From positions 1 to 36,584 of the forward strand of contig CAAELX010000007.1 in assembly GCA_900756925.1 (NCBI GenBank): a DNA stretch of 36,584 bases, read 5' to 3'. The notes beneath the pieces were generated by a model that was not told where the DNA came from, ran no database searches, and saw nothing but the letters and a program-made list of their open reading frames with translations. Made by a program: the position numbers and the translations under genes. This document shows, piece after piece, positions 7,506 to 15,469 of the stretch (position 1 is the first letter of the stretch; each line of letters opens with the position of its first letter). Source of the stretch: an uncultured Roseburia sp. (GTDB lineage Bacteria; Bacillota; Clostridia; Lachnospirales; Lachnospiraceae).

Positions 7506-8684
7506 ATGAAAGAATTAGAATTAAAATACGGATGCAACCCAAACCAGAAACCTTCCAGAATCTATATGGAGAATGGAGAGCTCCCTATTAAAGTGTTAAA
7601 CGGCAAACCGGGATATATCAATTTCCTGGATGCTTTCAATGGTTGGCAGTTAGTAAGCGAGTTAAAGAGAGCAACCGGGCTTCCGGCAGCAACCTCTTTC
7701 AAACATGTATCGCCTGCCGGAGCAGCAGTGGGACTTCCGCTTTCTGACGTGGAGAGAAAGATTTACTGGGTAGATGACATGGATGTGGAGTTCACACCGC
7801 TTGCAAACGCGTACATCAGAGCAAGAGGCGCGGACAGAATGTCTTCCTTCGGAGATTTTATTTCATTATCAGATGTCTGTGACAAAGCAACTGCGCTTGT
7901 TATTAAGAGAGAGGTTTCTGATGGCGTGATCGCACCGGGATACACAGACGAAGCGTTGGAGATTTTAAAAGCCAAGAAAAAAGGCAATTATAACGTGATC
8001 GAGATCGACCCAAATTACGTTCCGGCTCCGGTGGAGCACAAGGAAGTGTTCGGTATTACATTCGAGCAGGGAAGAAATGAGCTTGTGATCGACGAACATT
8101 TCTTTGACAATGTGGTTACCGAGAACAAAGAGATTCCGGAAAGAGCAAAGATGGATCTTGCAATCGCAATGATCACTTTAAAATATACACAGTCAAACTC
8201 TGTATGCTATGTCAAAGGCGGGCAGGCAATCGGAATCGGAGCCGGACAGCAGTCAAGAATCCACTGTACCCGTCTTGCAGGATCCAAAGCGGACAACTGG
8301 TGGCTGCGCCAGTCTCCACAGGTGCTTGGTTTACAGTTCTTAGATAAAATCGGACGTGCAGACAGGGACAATGCGATCGATCTTTACATCGGGGAAGATT
8401 ATATGGATGTGCTGGCAGATGGTGCATGGGAGAATATTTTCAAGTCGAAACCGGAAGTGTTCACAAGAGAAGAGAAACGAGCATGGTTAGATAAAAATAC
8501 CGGTGTGGCACTTGGATCGGATGCGTTCTTCCCGTTCGGGGACAATGTAGAGCGTGCTCATAAGAGCGGTGTGCAGTATATCGCACAGCCGGGCGGATCC
8601 ATCCGTGATGACAATGTCATCGATACATGTAATAAATACGATATTGCGATGGCATTTACAGGAATCCGTCTGTTCCATCACTAA
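7506..8684 (+). CDS. purH: Stand-alone AICAR transformylase (PurH C-terminal domain type)
   Basis: 392 residues that align only with the C-terminal formyltransferase half of bifunctional PurH; the N-terminal IMP cyclohydrolase (MGS-like) domain is absent. Key segments: TSFKHVSPAGAAVG (the conserved Lys-His pair), SNSVCYVKGGQAIGIGAGQQSR, DNWWLRQSPQV, and at the end DAFFPFGDN and IAQPGGSIRDDNVID. It transfers the formyl group of 10-formyl-THF to AICAR, making FAICAR for the PurO-type enzyme encoded 61 bp upstream. It is followed by a bidirectional terminator. The purH symbol is used because of domain identity, with the caveat that this is a one-domain protein. Confidence 0.92.
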   Translation: MKELELKYGCNPNQKPSRIYMENGELPIKVLNGKPGYINFLDAFNGWQLVSELKRATGLPAATSFKHVSPAGAAVGLPLSDVERKIYWVDDMDVEFTPLANAYIRARGADRMSSFGDFISLSDVCDKATALVIKREVSDGVIAPGYTDEALEILKAKKKGNYNVIEIDPNYVPAPVEHKEVFGITFEQGRNELVIDEHFFDNVVTENKEIPERAKMDLAIAMITLKYTQSNSVCYVKGGQAIGIGAGQQSRIHCTRLAGSKADNWWLRQSPQVLGLQFLDKIGRADRDNAIDLYIGEDYMDVLADGAWENIFKSKPEVFTREEKRAWLDKNTGVALGSDAFFPFGDNVERAHKSGVQYIAQPGGSIRDDNVIDTCNKYDIAMAFTGIRLFHH

Positions 8685-8736
8685 AAGTAAAGAAAATGGC
8701 AGAAGTGTGTGGTAGAAAACATATTTGTGTATAATC

Positions 8737-8784
8737 AAAAAGGATTGACCGGGCAACAGCGCAGCGAGGGTCAATCCTTTTTTT
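8737..8784. terminator. Bidirectional terminator between purH and tmcAL
   Basis: Stem AAAAAGGATTGACC (8737-8750) with GGTCAATCCTTTTT (8769-8782) and T/A tracts on both sides. It serves both convergent genes. Confidence 0.88.
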
Positions 8785-8785
8785 G

Positions 8786-10045
8786 TTACGGAAGCAGTAC
8801 CATCTCCCGCGTGTATTCGTTCCGCGCTGCCACATGCGTCTTCTGCGAGAGAACCTGTTCGTACAGATCCGCGGCAAAAATATCTTTTTCCAGAACAGAA
8901 AAAGCCGAAGCAGAAAGCTTCTGTCTGGCATCGGCGAGTTTCCCAATCAATGGAACCGAAGCCTGTTTTTTGATTTCAGACAGGACGGCGGCAGAGGACT
9001 TCCGGAAACCGAGCGGCCGGATGTAAGGCACGATCCCGGATTCTTTTGCAACAGTATAGTCCGTGTCGGAAATAGCGAGAAGCTGATGTGTGAAAATGCG
9101 GCTGATGCGGGTGCAGGTCGTGTCTTTTGTCTGGTTTAATGCAGTAAACTGCGTGAAATCTGTGAAAGAAAATAGATTTCCTTTTAACCGTCTTGCAATG
9201 TCCGGGTTACAGTCCGGGGCAGCCGCGAGCTCCTCCACAGAACGGGAGAGCAGCAGGTACCTCAATATAGAAGAAAAATCATCTGCATCTATTATTTTTC
9301 CGGCGGAAAGTGCCTCGGAAAAAACAGACAAAGCGGAAACAGGCATGGCATTCGACAACTGTTCTGACTGAAGATCGGATAAAGAGGCAGCCTTTCCTGC
9401 AACGAGGGAGCGGATGGCGGTGGCAGATGGGTGGATACCGGAAATAGATTTGCTGTGATAGCGGTTCCCCTCCCGGACAATCGGATAAGGGGAAATGTTT
9501 CCGGTTCCGGATGCCAGTGCTTTCAGATATTCGATGGCAAGAATATTGTTCGGGGAAGCAAGCACGGCAGAGAGCGCTCCGTCTGCATCTCCGAGAAACG
9601 CTGTCAGTGCAGCAGCACGGGCTGACGGAAAGTTTTTCCCGGACTTTAACTGTGCGTTCAGTACATCCCGATAGAAATCCGGTTCCAGGGTGAGACAGCC
9701 CGCAATCCGGTTTAAAAGGGCTGTGTCAGAGGTCTCTGCTCCGAAGCACAGCCGGTCCACACATCCCGTCTGTTCGAAAAGTCGGACTCCGGCCGTGGCA
9801 AAATATTCCGCCGAGGCAGTTGCCCAGATGACCGGCAGCTCTAGTACCAGATCGGCGCCGCAGGCGAGTGCCATTTTGGCTCTTGCATATTTATCGACAA
9901 TCGCCGGCATGCCGCGCTGGACAAAATCACCGCTCATGGCGACAACGATAAAATCGGTATCTGTCTCCTCGCGGATCTTCCGGATCTGATAGAGATGTCC
10001 GTTGTGAAATGGATTGTATTCTGCGATAATGCCGGTTATTTTCAT
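8786..10045 (-). CDS. tmcAL: tRNA(Met) cytidine acetate ligase TmcAL
   Basis: 419 residues, formerly the YlbM nucleotidyltransferase family. The start shows the HxGH-type nucleotidyl-transfer motif (GIIAEYNPFHNGH at residues 5-17), followed by VVAMSGDFVQRGMPAIVDKYARAKMAL and ADLVLELPV, all typical of TmcAL. The enzyme activates acetate with ATP and forms N4-acetylcytidine at the wobble position of elongator tRNA-Met. Length is normal. It is transcribed alone on the minus strand, facing purH across a shared terminator and diverging from ackA. The proximity to acetate kinase is notable because both handle acetate, but I see no proof of a functional link. Confidence 0.93.
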   Translation of the reverse strand: MKITGIIAEYNPFHNGHLYQIRKIREETDTDFIVVAMSGDFVQRGMPAIVDKYARAKMALACGADLVLELPVIWATASAEYFATAGVRLFEQTGCVDRLCFGAETSDTALLNRIAGCLTLEPDFYRDVLNAQLKSGKNFPSARAAALTAFLGDADGALSAVLASPNNILAIEYLKALASGTGNISPYPIVREGNRYHSKSISGIHPSATAIRSLVAGKAASLSDLQSEQLSNAMPVSALSVFSEALSAGKIIDADDFSSILRYLLLSRSVEELAAAPDCNPDIARRLKGNLFSFTDFTQFTALNQTKDTTCTRISRIFTHQLLAISDTDYTVAKESGIVPYIRPLGFRKSSAAVLSEIKKQASVPLIGKLADARQKLSASAFSVLEKDIFAADLYEQVLSQKTHVAARNEYTREMVLLP

Positions 10046-10090
10046 GTGAAAAGTACCTTTCTTTTTTTTCTTTGCAAGTTATATATAGTA

Positions 10091-10119
10091 AGATTACCCG
10101 CTTTTTATAGAAAAGACAA
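10091..10119 (-). promoter_or_regulatory. Putative tmcAL promoter
   Basis: On the minus strand TTGTCT (10119-10114), 17-bp spacer, TAATCT (10096-10091). The leader to the ATG at 10045 would be about 40 nt. Confidence 0.4.
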
Positions 10120-10166
10120 CCGAAAAATGAATGACAGGAAAAAACATTTGGATATTTGTTAAAAGA

Positions 10167-10253
10167 TTGACAATTTGTTTTGCATTTTATACATGAAAAT
10201 AAACAAAATCTGGCAGAAAATGGCTTGCCCAAGGGGGGAGAAAGTCGTATACT
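10167..10253 (+). promoter_or_regulatory. ackA promoter region (one good, one possible promoter)
   Basis: Proximal: TTGCCC (10225-10230), 17-bp spacer, TATACT (10248-10253), about 83 nt before the ackA ATG. A second possible upstream promoter has a perfect TTGACA at 10167-10172 but only a weak -10 (TATACA at 15-bp or TACATG at 17-bp spacing). Confidence 0.6.
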
Positions 10254-10336
10254 AAAGTTATATGAGGTCATTCCGGGATGCCGGAAAAGCATACGGATGG
10301 CAAACAACGAAAAGAGATATAATAAGGAGAAAAATC

Positions 10337-11527
10337 ATGAACGTATTAGTAATTAACTGTGGAAGCTCATCCCTGAAGTATCAGCTGATCGATTCTGAGA
10401 GCGAAGCTGTACTTGCAAAAGGACTCTGTGAGAGAATTGGAATCGACGGAAGATTAGTATACCAGAAGACAGGCCTTGACAAAGAGATCACAGAAGCAGC
10501 GATGCCTACCCACAAACAGGCTATCCAGATGGTATTAGATGCAATCGTAAATCCTGCAACAGGTGCATTGAAGAGCCTTGCTGAGGTAGATGCAGTTGGA
10601 CACCGTGTCGTACACGGCGGTGAGAAGTTCGCAAGCTCTGTTGTACTGACCGAGGAAGTACTTGCACAGGTCGAAGAATGTAATGATCTTGCACCTCTTC
10701 ACAACCCGGCAAATCTGATCGGTATCCGCGCCTGCCAGGAATTAATGCCGAACGTACCGATGGTTGGTGTGTTCGATACTGCTTTCCATCAGACTATGCC
10801 GAAGAGAGCATATCTTTATGGTCTGCCACACGAGTACTATGAGAAGTACAAGGTAAGAAGATACGGCTTCCATGGCACAAGCCATAGCTTCGTATCCAAG
10901 CGTCTCGTAGAGTACCTTGGCATGGATCTTGACAACTCCAAAGTGATCGTAGCACATCTTGGAAACGGTGCCTCTATCAGTGCAGTTGTAAATGGCAAAT
11001 GTGTGGATACTTCCATGGGCCTTACTCCATTGGAAGGCCTTGTAATGGGAACCCGTTCCGGTGATATTGATCCGGCTATCATGGAGTACATTGCAAAGAA
11101 AGAAAACCTCGATATCGAAGGTGTTATGAACGTATTAAATAAGAAATCCGGTGTACAGGGAATGTCCGGATTATCTTCAGACTTCCGTGATCTTCAGGCA
11201 GGCCATGAAGCAGGAAACGAACTTGCAACGAATGCAATCGAAGTATTCAGCTACCGTGTTGCAAAATACATCGGTTCCTATGTGGCAGCCATGAACGGTG
11301 TGGATGCGATTGCTTTCACAGCAGGTATCGGTGAGAATGTAAGCCTTGTACGTGAGAAGGTTATGTCATATCTTGGCTACCTTGGAATTACCATAGATAC
11401 AGAGATGAATAACGCAACTCACGGTGAGGAAGCAGTGATCTCCACAGCAGATTCCAAGGTAAAAGTATGCGTCATTCCGACCAACGAAGAGCTTGCAATT
11501 GCAAGAGAAACAGTAGCACTGGTATAG
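10337..11527 (+). CDS. ackA: Acetate kinase
   Basis: 396 residues from the ATG at 10337 (AAGGAGA just upstream; an upstream in-frame ATG at 10262 lies in the untranslated leader). Signature features: [13 protein letters not shown] at the N terminus, [15 protein letters not shown]-like segment with [30 protein letters not shown] and GTRSGDIDP, and FTAGIGENV near the C terminus. It interconverts acetyl phosphate and acetate with ATP synthesis in fermentation. Its usual partner pta is not in the window, and ackA appears monocistronic with its own promoter. The codon use is strongly biased, as expected for an abundant fermentation enzyme. Confidence 0.97.
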   Translation: MNVLVINCGSSSLKYQLIDSESEAVLAKGLCERIGIDGRLVYQKTGLDKEITEAAMPTHKQAIQMVLDAIVNPATGALKSLAEVDAVGHRVVHGGEKFASSVVLTEEVLAQVEECNDLAPLHNPANLIGIRACQELMPNVPMVGVFDTAFHQTMPKRAYLYGLPHEYYEKYKVRRYGFHGTSHSFVSKRLVEYLGMDLDNSKVIVAHLGNGASISAVVNGKCVDTSMGLTPLEGLVMGTRSGDIDPAIMEYIAKKENLDIEGVMNVLNKKSGVQGMSGLSSDFRDLQAGHEAGNELATNAIEVFSYRVAKYIGSYVAAMNGVDAIAFTAGIGENVSLVREKVMSYLGYLGITIDTEMNNATHGEEAVISTADSKVKVCVIPTNEELAIARETVALV

Positions 11528-11536
11528 AAAAATACC

Positions 11537-11560
11537 TGTCAAGGAAAAAAACTTGACAAT
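11537..11560 (+). repeat. TGTCAAG-(GA7)-CTTGACA inverted repeat after ackA
   Basis: A perfect 7-bp palindromic pair (TGTCAAG/CTTGACA) around GAAAAAAA, 9 bp after the ackA stop. An 18-nt stretch (TGTCAAGGAAAAAAACTT) recurs exactly at 23540-23557. It could be a weak terminator for ackA or supply an alternative -35 (TTGACA at 11553-11558). Confidence 0.6.
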
Positions 11561-11575
11561 AAATCAAAAAAAGAG

Positions 11576-11604
11576 TTGACAAAAGAAATTCACCTATGTA
11601 TAAT
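11576..11604 (+). promoter_or_regulatory. Consensus promoter for the DUF177-rpmF operon
   Basis: Perfect TTGACA (11576-11581), 17-bp spacer, perfect TATAAT (11599-11604). The leader to the GTG start at 11669 is about 58 nt. Confidence 0.9.
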
Positions 11605-11668
11605 CATTTAGGTGTGAAAACCTCGCGACAAAGAGTTTGGGCTTTTAGCGAGTTTTAGGGAGAACGCT

Positions 11669-12193
11669 GTGATTATAGATATTTCAGACATTGTATCTTG
11701 TGAGAACAAGGAAGTAACAGAACAAGTTCAGATCGAGTTAGAGTCTTTTGTATCGAGGTTAGGCGAGTTCCCGATCATCGAAAAGGCGCCGGTAGAGCTG
11801 CGTATCGCAAACGAAGAGGGCAGAAAGCTGACCATTACGGGTGTTGTGGATATCGTTGCTTCGATTCCGTGTGACCGTTGTCTGGAAGAAGTTCCGACAA
11901 GAATCCATTTTGACATCGACAAGGAGTTCCGCCTTGCGGATTCTGCGATCTGCGATGAAGAGATGGAGGAGATAGACTACCTGATTGGATTTGATCTGGA
12001 TATAGATAGACTTATCTATGGAGAGATTTTGGTAAACTGGCCAATGAAAGTTCTGTGCAGTGATGATTGCAAAGGAATTTGCAAAGTGTGCGGAATGAAC
12101 CTTAACAAAGGAAACTGCAATTGCCAGAAAACAGAACTGGATCCAAGAATGGCAGCAATCCAAGATGTCTTTAACAAATTTAAGGAGGTGTAA
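11669..12193 (+). CDS. DUF177/YceD-family protein
   Basis: 174 residues beginning with GTG at 11669, with GGGAGA 5-6 nt upstream. It carries the YceD/DUF177 layout: ITGVVDIVASIPCDRCLEEVPT in the middle, an acidic stretch (AICDEEMEEIDYL) and a Cys-rich C terminus (CSDDCKGICKVCGMNLNKGNCNC) that probably binds zinc. The family is genetically linked to 23S rRNA/50S accumulation and almost always precedes rpmF, as here (4-bp gap). Molecular activity remains unclear. It is transcribed from a consensus promoter together with rpmF. Confidence 0.92.
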   Translation: MIIDISDIVSCENKEVTEQVQIELESFVSRLGEFPIIEKAPVELRIANEEGRKLTITGVVDIVASIPCDRCLEEVPTRIHFDIDKEFRLADSAICDEEMEEIDYLIGFDLDIDRLIYGEILVNWPMKVLCSDDCKGICKVCGMNLNKGNCNCQKTELDPRMAAIQDVFNKFKEV

Positions 12194-12197
12194 GTAA

Positions 12198-12377
12198 ATG
12201 TCAATTTGTCCAAAGAACAAATCTTCCAAAGGAAGAAGAGATAAAAGAAGAGCAAACTGGAAAATGACTGCTCCAGCATTAGTAAAATGCAGCAAATGTG
12301 GTGAATTAATGATGCCTCATAGAGTTTGCAAGAACTGCGGATCATATAATAAAAAAGAGATTATTCCTCAGGACTAA
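12198..12377 (+). CDS. rpmF: 50S ribosomal protein L32
   Basis: 59 residues starting MSICPKNKSSKGRRDKRRANW and ending YNKKEIIPQD. Basic N-terminal arm and a zinc ribbon of four cysteines (CSKC at about 31-34 and CKNC at 44-47), so it is the C+ (zinc-binding) form. RBS AAGGAGG lies about 10 nt upstream, overlapping the end of the DUF177 gene. Standard length for L32. It is followed 28 bp later by a good terminator. Confidence 0.97.
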   Translation: MSICPKNKSSKGRRDKRRANWKMTAPALVKCSKCGELMMPHRVCKNCGSYNKKEIIPQD

Positions 12378-12404
12378 TCAGCAGGATTATTTTGAACACG
12401 CAAT

Positions 12405-12436
12405 AAGAACCTTTCAGAAATGGAAGGTTCTTTTTC
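12405..12436 (+). terminator. Terminator after rpmF
   Basis: Stem AAGAACCTT (12405-12413) with AAGGTTCTT (12424-12432), followed by a T-rich tract to about 12439. Confidence 0.88.
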
Positions 12437-12472
12437 TTTGCCAATTTTATGCAATTTTTATAAATACAGTCA

Positions 12473-12501
12473 TTGTGATACCGGTTTGATTGTGATATAA
12501 T
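12473..12501 (+). promoter_or_regulatory. Promoter for the YesL-like gene
   Basis: TTGTGA (12473-12478), 17-bp spacer, perfect TATAAT (12496-12501). The ATG is 40 bp downstream. Confidence 0.75.
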
Positions 12502-12540
12502 TCCTTTCAGTATTGTAATATAGAAGAAAGGCATTGACAT

Positions 12541-13194
12541 ATGGGTGAATTATTTAATCTTGACAACAAATTTTTTCAGGGGCTGAACAAAGTAATCGAC
12601 TGTATCTGCTTAAGCTTCATGTGGCTGCTTTTGTGCATCCCGCTTGTGACAGCAGGGGCGGCAACGACAGCTTTGTATTACACAGTGAACAAGGTGATCC
12701 GTAACAACCGCAGCTACATCTGGAAGGAGTTCTGGCATGCGTTCCGTTTGAATTTCAAGCAGTCGACGATTGTGTGGGTGATCGTATTTTTACTGTACAG
12801 CCTGCTGACCTTTGACTGCTATGTGATGTACCAGTTTGCAAAGCAAGGAGCTTCTTATGGAAGTTTATATATTGTGTTTGCAGTGATTATGCTGTTTGTC
12901 ACCATGTGGGTGATCTACCTGTTCCCTTATCTGGCACGGTTTGAGATTAAGACGAGACTGTTATTGAAGAACTGCGCACTGATTGCGATCGGAAATATCG
13001 GTAAGACTATTTTACTGTTGATCCTTTTGGTGGCAGCTGTGTTAATCTGCTATGTGTTCCCACCGGCATTGCTGCTGATTCCGGCAGTTTACATGCTGCT
13101 TGCAAATTATATTTTAGAGAAGATCTTCTTAAAATATATGAGCCCGGAGGATATCGAAGCAGAGAAAGAACGTAATCAGGAATATTTTAATTAG
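12541..13194 (+). CDS. YesL/DUF624-family membrane protein
   Basis: 217 residues with about five hydrophobic helices (for example SFMWLLLCIPLVTAGAATTALYY split over helix and loop, then TIVWVIVFLLYSLLTF, LYIVFAVIMLFVTMWVIYLF, TILLLILLVAAVLICYVF). The N-terminal FNLDNKFFQGLNKVIDC and the IPLVTAGAATTALYY region match the DUF624/YesL pattern. The function of the family is unknown; members often sit near carbohydrate-uptake genes, but here the neighbours are rpmF and plsX. It has its own promoter and appears to be a single-gene unit. The RBS is weak (AAAGGCATTGACAT before ATG). Confidence 0.85.
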   Translation: MGELFNLDNKFFQGLNKVIDCICLSFMWLLLCIPLVTAGAATTALYYTVNKVIRNNRSYIWKEFWHAFRLNFKQSTIVWVIVFLLYSLLTFDCYVMYQFAKQGASYGSLYIVFAVIMLFVTMWVIYLFPYLARFEIKTRLLLKNCALIAIGNIGKTILLLILLVAAVLICYVFPPALLLIPAVYMLLANYILEKIFLKYMSPEDIEAEKERNQEYFN

Positions 13195-13208
13195 GTTAGT
13201 TGTACATA

Positions 13209-13237
13209 TTGATTTTGTAAAAAAGATATAGTATATT
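13209..13237 (+). promoter_or_regulatory. Putative plsX-acpP promoter
   Basis: TTGATT (13209-13214), 17-bp spacer, TATATT (13232-13237). The leader to the plsX start at 13287 is about 44 nt. Confidence 0.55.
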
Positions 13238-13286
13238 CTGTATAGATTGCAGGATATACGAATGCGATTAAGGAATGGAGAATAGC

Positions 13287-14315
13287 ATGCAGCAGGAGAT
13301 AACGAAAGTCGCAGTAGATGCAATGGGTGGCGACAATGCACCGGCAGAACTGGTAAAGGGTGCAGTGGACGCGGTAAACGGCAGGTCTGATATTAAGGTG
13401 CTGTTAGTAGGACAGCAGGATGTTGTGAACAAAGAGCTTGAGAAGTACACGTATCCGAAGGAGCAGATCGAGGTCGTGCATGCGGAGGAAGTGATCGAGA
13501 CGGCAGAGCCGCCGGTGAACGCGATCCGCAGGAAGAAGCAGTCGTCTATTGTAGTCGGTATGAATATGGTGAAACAGAAGGAAGCAGATGCTTTCGTATC
13601 AGCCGGAAGTTCCGGTGCGATTCTTGTCGGAGGACAGGTGATCGTCGGAAGAATCCGCGGAATCGAACGTCCGCCGCTTGCACCGTTAATTCCGACAGAG
13701 AAAGGGGTGTCCCTTCTGATTGACTGTGGTGCGAATGTGGATGCAAGAGCTTCCCATCTGGTACAGTTTGCAAAGATGGGTTCCATTTACATGGAGCATG
13801 TGGTAGGGATTAAGAACCCGCGTGTCGCAATTGTGAATATCGGTGCGGAGGAAGAGAAGGGCAATGCGCTTGTGAAGGAGACGTTCCCGCTTCTGAAGGA
13901 ATGCACGGATATCAACTTTGTCGGAAGCATCGAAGCGAGGGAGATCCCGCATGGTGAAGCAGACGTTATCGTCTGTGAGGCATTTGTTGGGAATGTCATT
14001 TTGAAGCTTTATGAAGGACTGGCAGGAACGTTGGTCGGTGCTATCAAGAAAGGTATGATGAGCACGTTAAGAAGTAAGATCGGTGCTGCATTAGCACTCC
14101 CTGCATTGAAGTCAACGCTGAAAGCGTTTGATGCCACACAGTATGGCGGTGCACCGTTGCTCGGACTGAATGGGCTTGTTGTGAAGACGCACGGCAGTGC
14201 GAAAGCAGTCGAAGTGACGAACTCGATTTACCAGTGTGTGACATTCAAAGAACAGGATATCAATGGAAAAATTAAGAAAAATATTTTAAGTTCAGAAGAA
14301 CAGGAAGGAATGTAA
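13287..14315 (+). CDS. plsX: Phosphate acyltransferase PlsX
   Basis: 342 residues. The start at 13287 is preferred over the ATG at 13275 because GGAG lies 6 nt upstream and the family begins close to [12 protein letters not shown]. Other signatures: [42 protein letters not shown] (here split by motif), [33 protein letters not shown] and [10 protein letters not shown]. It converts acyl-ACP to acyl-phosphate at the membrane for phosphatidic acid synthesis. It is directly upstream of acpP, which encodes its substrate carrier (2-bp gap, RBS inside plsX). No fapR or fabHDG genes are adjacent. Confidence 0.96.
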   Translation: MQQEITKVAVDAMGGDNAPAELVKGAVDAVNGRSDIKVLLVGQQDVVNKELEKYTYPKEQIEVVHAEEVIETAEPPVNAIRRKKQSSIVVGMNMVKQKEADAFVSAGSSGAILVGGQVIVGRIRGIERPPLAPLIPTEKGVSLLIDCGANVDARASHLVQFAKMGSIYMEHVVGIKNPRVAIVNIGAEEEKGNALVKETFPLLKECTDINFVGSIEAREIPHGEADVIVCEAFVGNVILKLYEGLAGTLVGAIKKGMMSTLRSKIGAALALPALKSTLKAFDATQYGGAPLLGLNGLVVKTHGSAKAVEVTNSIYQCVTFKEQDINGKIKKNILSSEEQEGM

Positions 14316-14317
14316 GT

Positions 14318-14551
14318 ATGGAATTTGAAAAGCTGAAAAAAATTATTGCGGAAGTATTAAATGTGGATGAAGAGGAAATTACAGCAGATACCACTTTTGT
14401 GGACGACCTTGGAGCAGATTCCCTGGATATTTTTCAGATTATTATGGGCTTAGAGGAAGAATTTGATATTGAGATTCCAAACGAAGAAGCTGAGAAGATT
14501 GTAACAGTTGGCGATGCAGTGGAACAGATCAAGAATGCTTTGAACTCATAA
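14318..14551 (+). CDS. acpP: Acyl carrier protein
   Basis: 77-residue acidic protein with the phosphopantetheine site GADSLD (Ser35) and the helix [19 protein letters not shown] typical of ACP. It carries acyl chains for fatty acid synthesis and supplies PlsX. RBS AGGAAGGAA overlaps the end of plsX, so the two are probably coupled. Length and sequence are standard. A hairpin follows 18 bp after the stop. Confidence 0.97.
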   Translation: MEFEKLKKIIAEVLNVDEEEITADTTFVDDLGADSLDIFQIIMGLEEEFDIEIPNEEAEKIVTVGDAVEQIKNALNS

Positions 14552-14568
14552 AAATAAATTGATCATAC

Positions 14569-14610
14569 AGGCTGTCGCAGCAGATACATTCTGGGTGTGA
14601 CAGCCTCTTT
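14569..14610 (+). terminator. Hairpin after acpP (weak terminator)
   Basis: AGGCTGTCGCA (14569-14579) pairs with TGTGACAGCCT (14596-14606), 11 bp with one G-U pair, followed by only CTTTATG. The short T tract suggests partial read-through into rnc. Confidence 0.6.
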
Positions 14611-14634
14611 ATGTTCAGGAAGCATGGAAAGATG

Positions 14635-14714
14635 AGAGGTTTTTTCTTTTTTTATAAGAAGAGCAGCAACGGAGAAGAAGCAGCATAACGGTTATGGAAA
14701 AAGAAAGAACCTCT
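14635..14714 (+). promoter_or_regulatory. 23-bp RNA stem in the rnc leader
   Basis: Bases 14635-14657 (A, GAGG, T6, C, T7, ATAA) pair continuously with 14692-14714 (TTATGG, A5, G, A3, G, AA, CCTCT): 20 Watson-Crick and 3 G-U pairs, with a 34-nt loop. It lies 41 nt before the rnc start codon. About two turns of uninterrupted helix is the size RNase III cuts, so it may be an autoregulatory site. Confidence 0.6.
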
Positions 14715-14755
14715 GGAACAGATCGTGCCTGGCGGTACGAGGAAAAGAGGAAAAC

Positions 14756-15448
14756 ATGGATAATTTAAAAGAATTACAGGGAAAGATCGGGTATCAGTTC
14801 AAACAGGAAGGACTGTTAAGACAGGCGGTGACACACAGTTCGTTTGCAAATGAGAAGCATTTGAAGAAGCATTCGGACAACGAACGCCTGGAATTTTTGG
14901 GGGATGCGGTATTGGAAATTGTTTCCAGTGAATTTTTGTATAAGACGTATCCGAATAAGAGTGAGGGAGATCTGACGAAGCTTCGCGCAAGCTTAGTCTG
15001 TGAGCCGACATTAGCGCTCTGCACAAGGGAGCTGGACCTCGGAAAGTATCTGTTCCTTGGAAAAGGGGAGGATCAGACTGGTGGAAGAAAGCGAAATTCA
15101 ATTCTTTCCGATGCACTGGAATCCGTTATTGGAGCTATCTATTTAGATGGTGGATTTGAACCGGCAAGGACTTTTATACACAGATTTATTCTGACTGACA
15201 TTGAACACAAGAAGCTGTTTTATGACTGTAAGACAAGCTTACAGGAAGTGATTCAGGGAAATTATGACGAGGAGTTGAATTACCGGCTTGTATCCGAGGA
15301 AGGACCAGATCATGACAAGAGCTTTTCCGTTGAGGCAAGGATCGGGGAGCGTGTGATCGGCACCGGTGTCGGCCACACGAAGAAAGCGGCAGAGCAGGAG
15401 GCAGCTTATCAGGCACTACTGCTGTTGCGTCCGATTAAGAAGAAATAG
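14756..15448 (+). CDS. rnc: Ribonuclease III
   Basis: 230 residues. The RNase III signature NERLEFLGDAVLE is at residues 42-54, with the second metal-site segment DALESVIGAIYLDGG further on. The C-terminal double-stranded RNA binding domain runs from about 160 to 228 (TSLQEVIQGN ... GVGHTKKAAEQEAAYQALLLL). It cleaves double-stranded RNA, including rRNA precursors. RBS GAGGAAAAGAGGAAAAC precedes the ATG. It is followed 21 bp later by smc, a conserved Firmicutes order. The upstream leader contains a long stem that could be its own substrate. Confidence 0.97.
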   Translation: MDNLKELQGKIGYQFKQEGLLRQAVTHSSFANEKHLKKHSDNERLEFLGDAVLEIVSSEFLYKTYPNKSEGDLTKLRASLVCEPTLALCTRELDLGKYLFLGKGEDQTGGRKRNSILSDALESVIGAIYLDGGFEPARTFIHRFILTDIEHKKLFYDCKTSLQEVIQGNYDEELNYRLVSEEGPDHDKSFSVEARIGERVIGTGVGHTKKAAEQEAAYQALLLLRPIKKK

Positions 15449-15469
15449 TCCTGGAAATGGAGTTATGAA

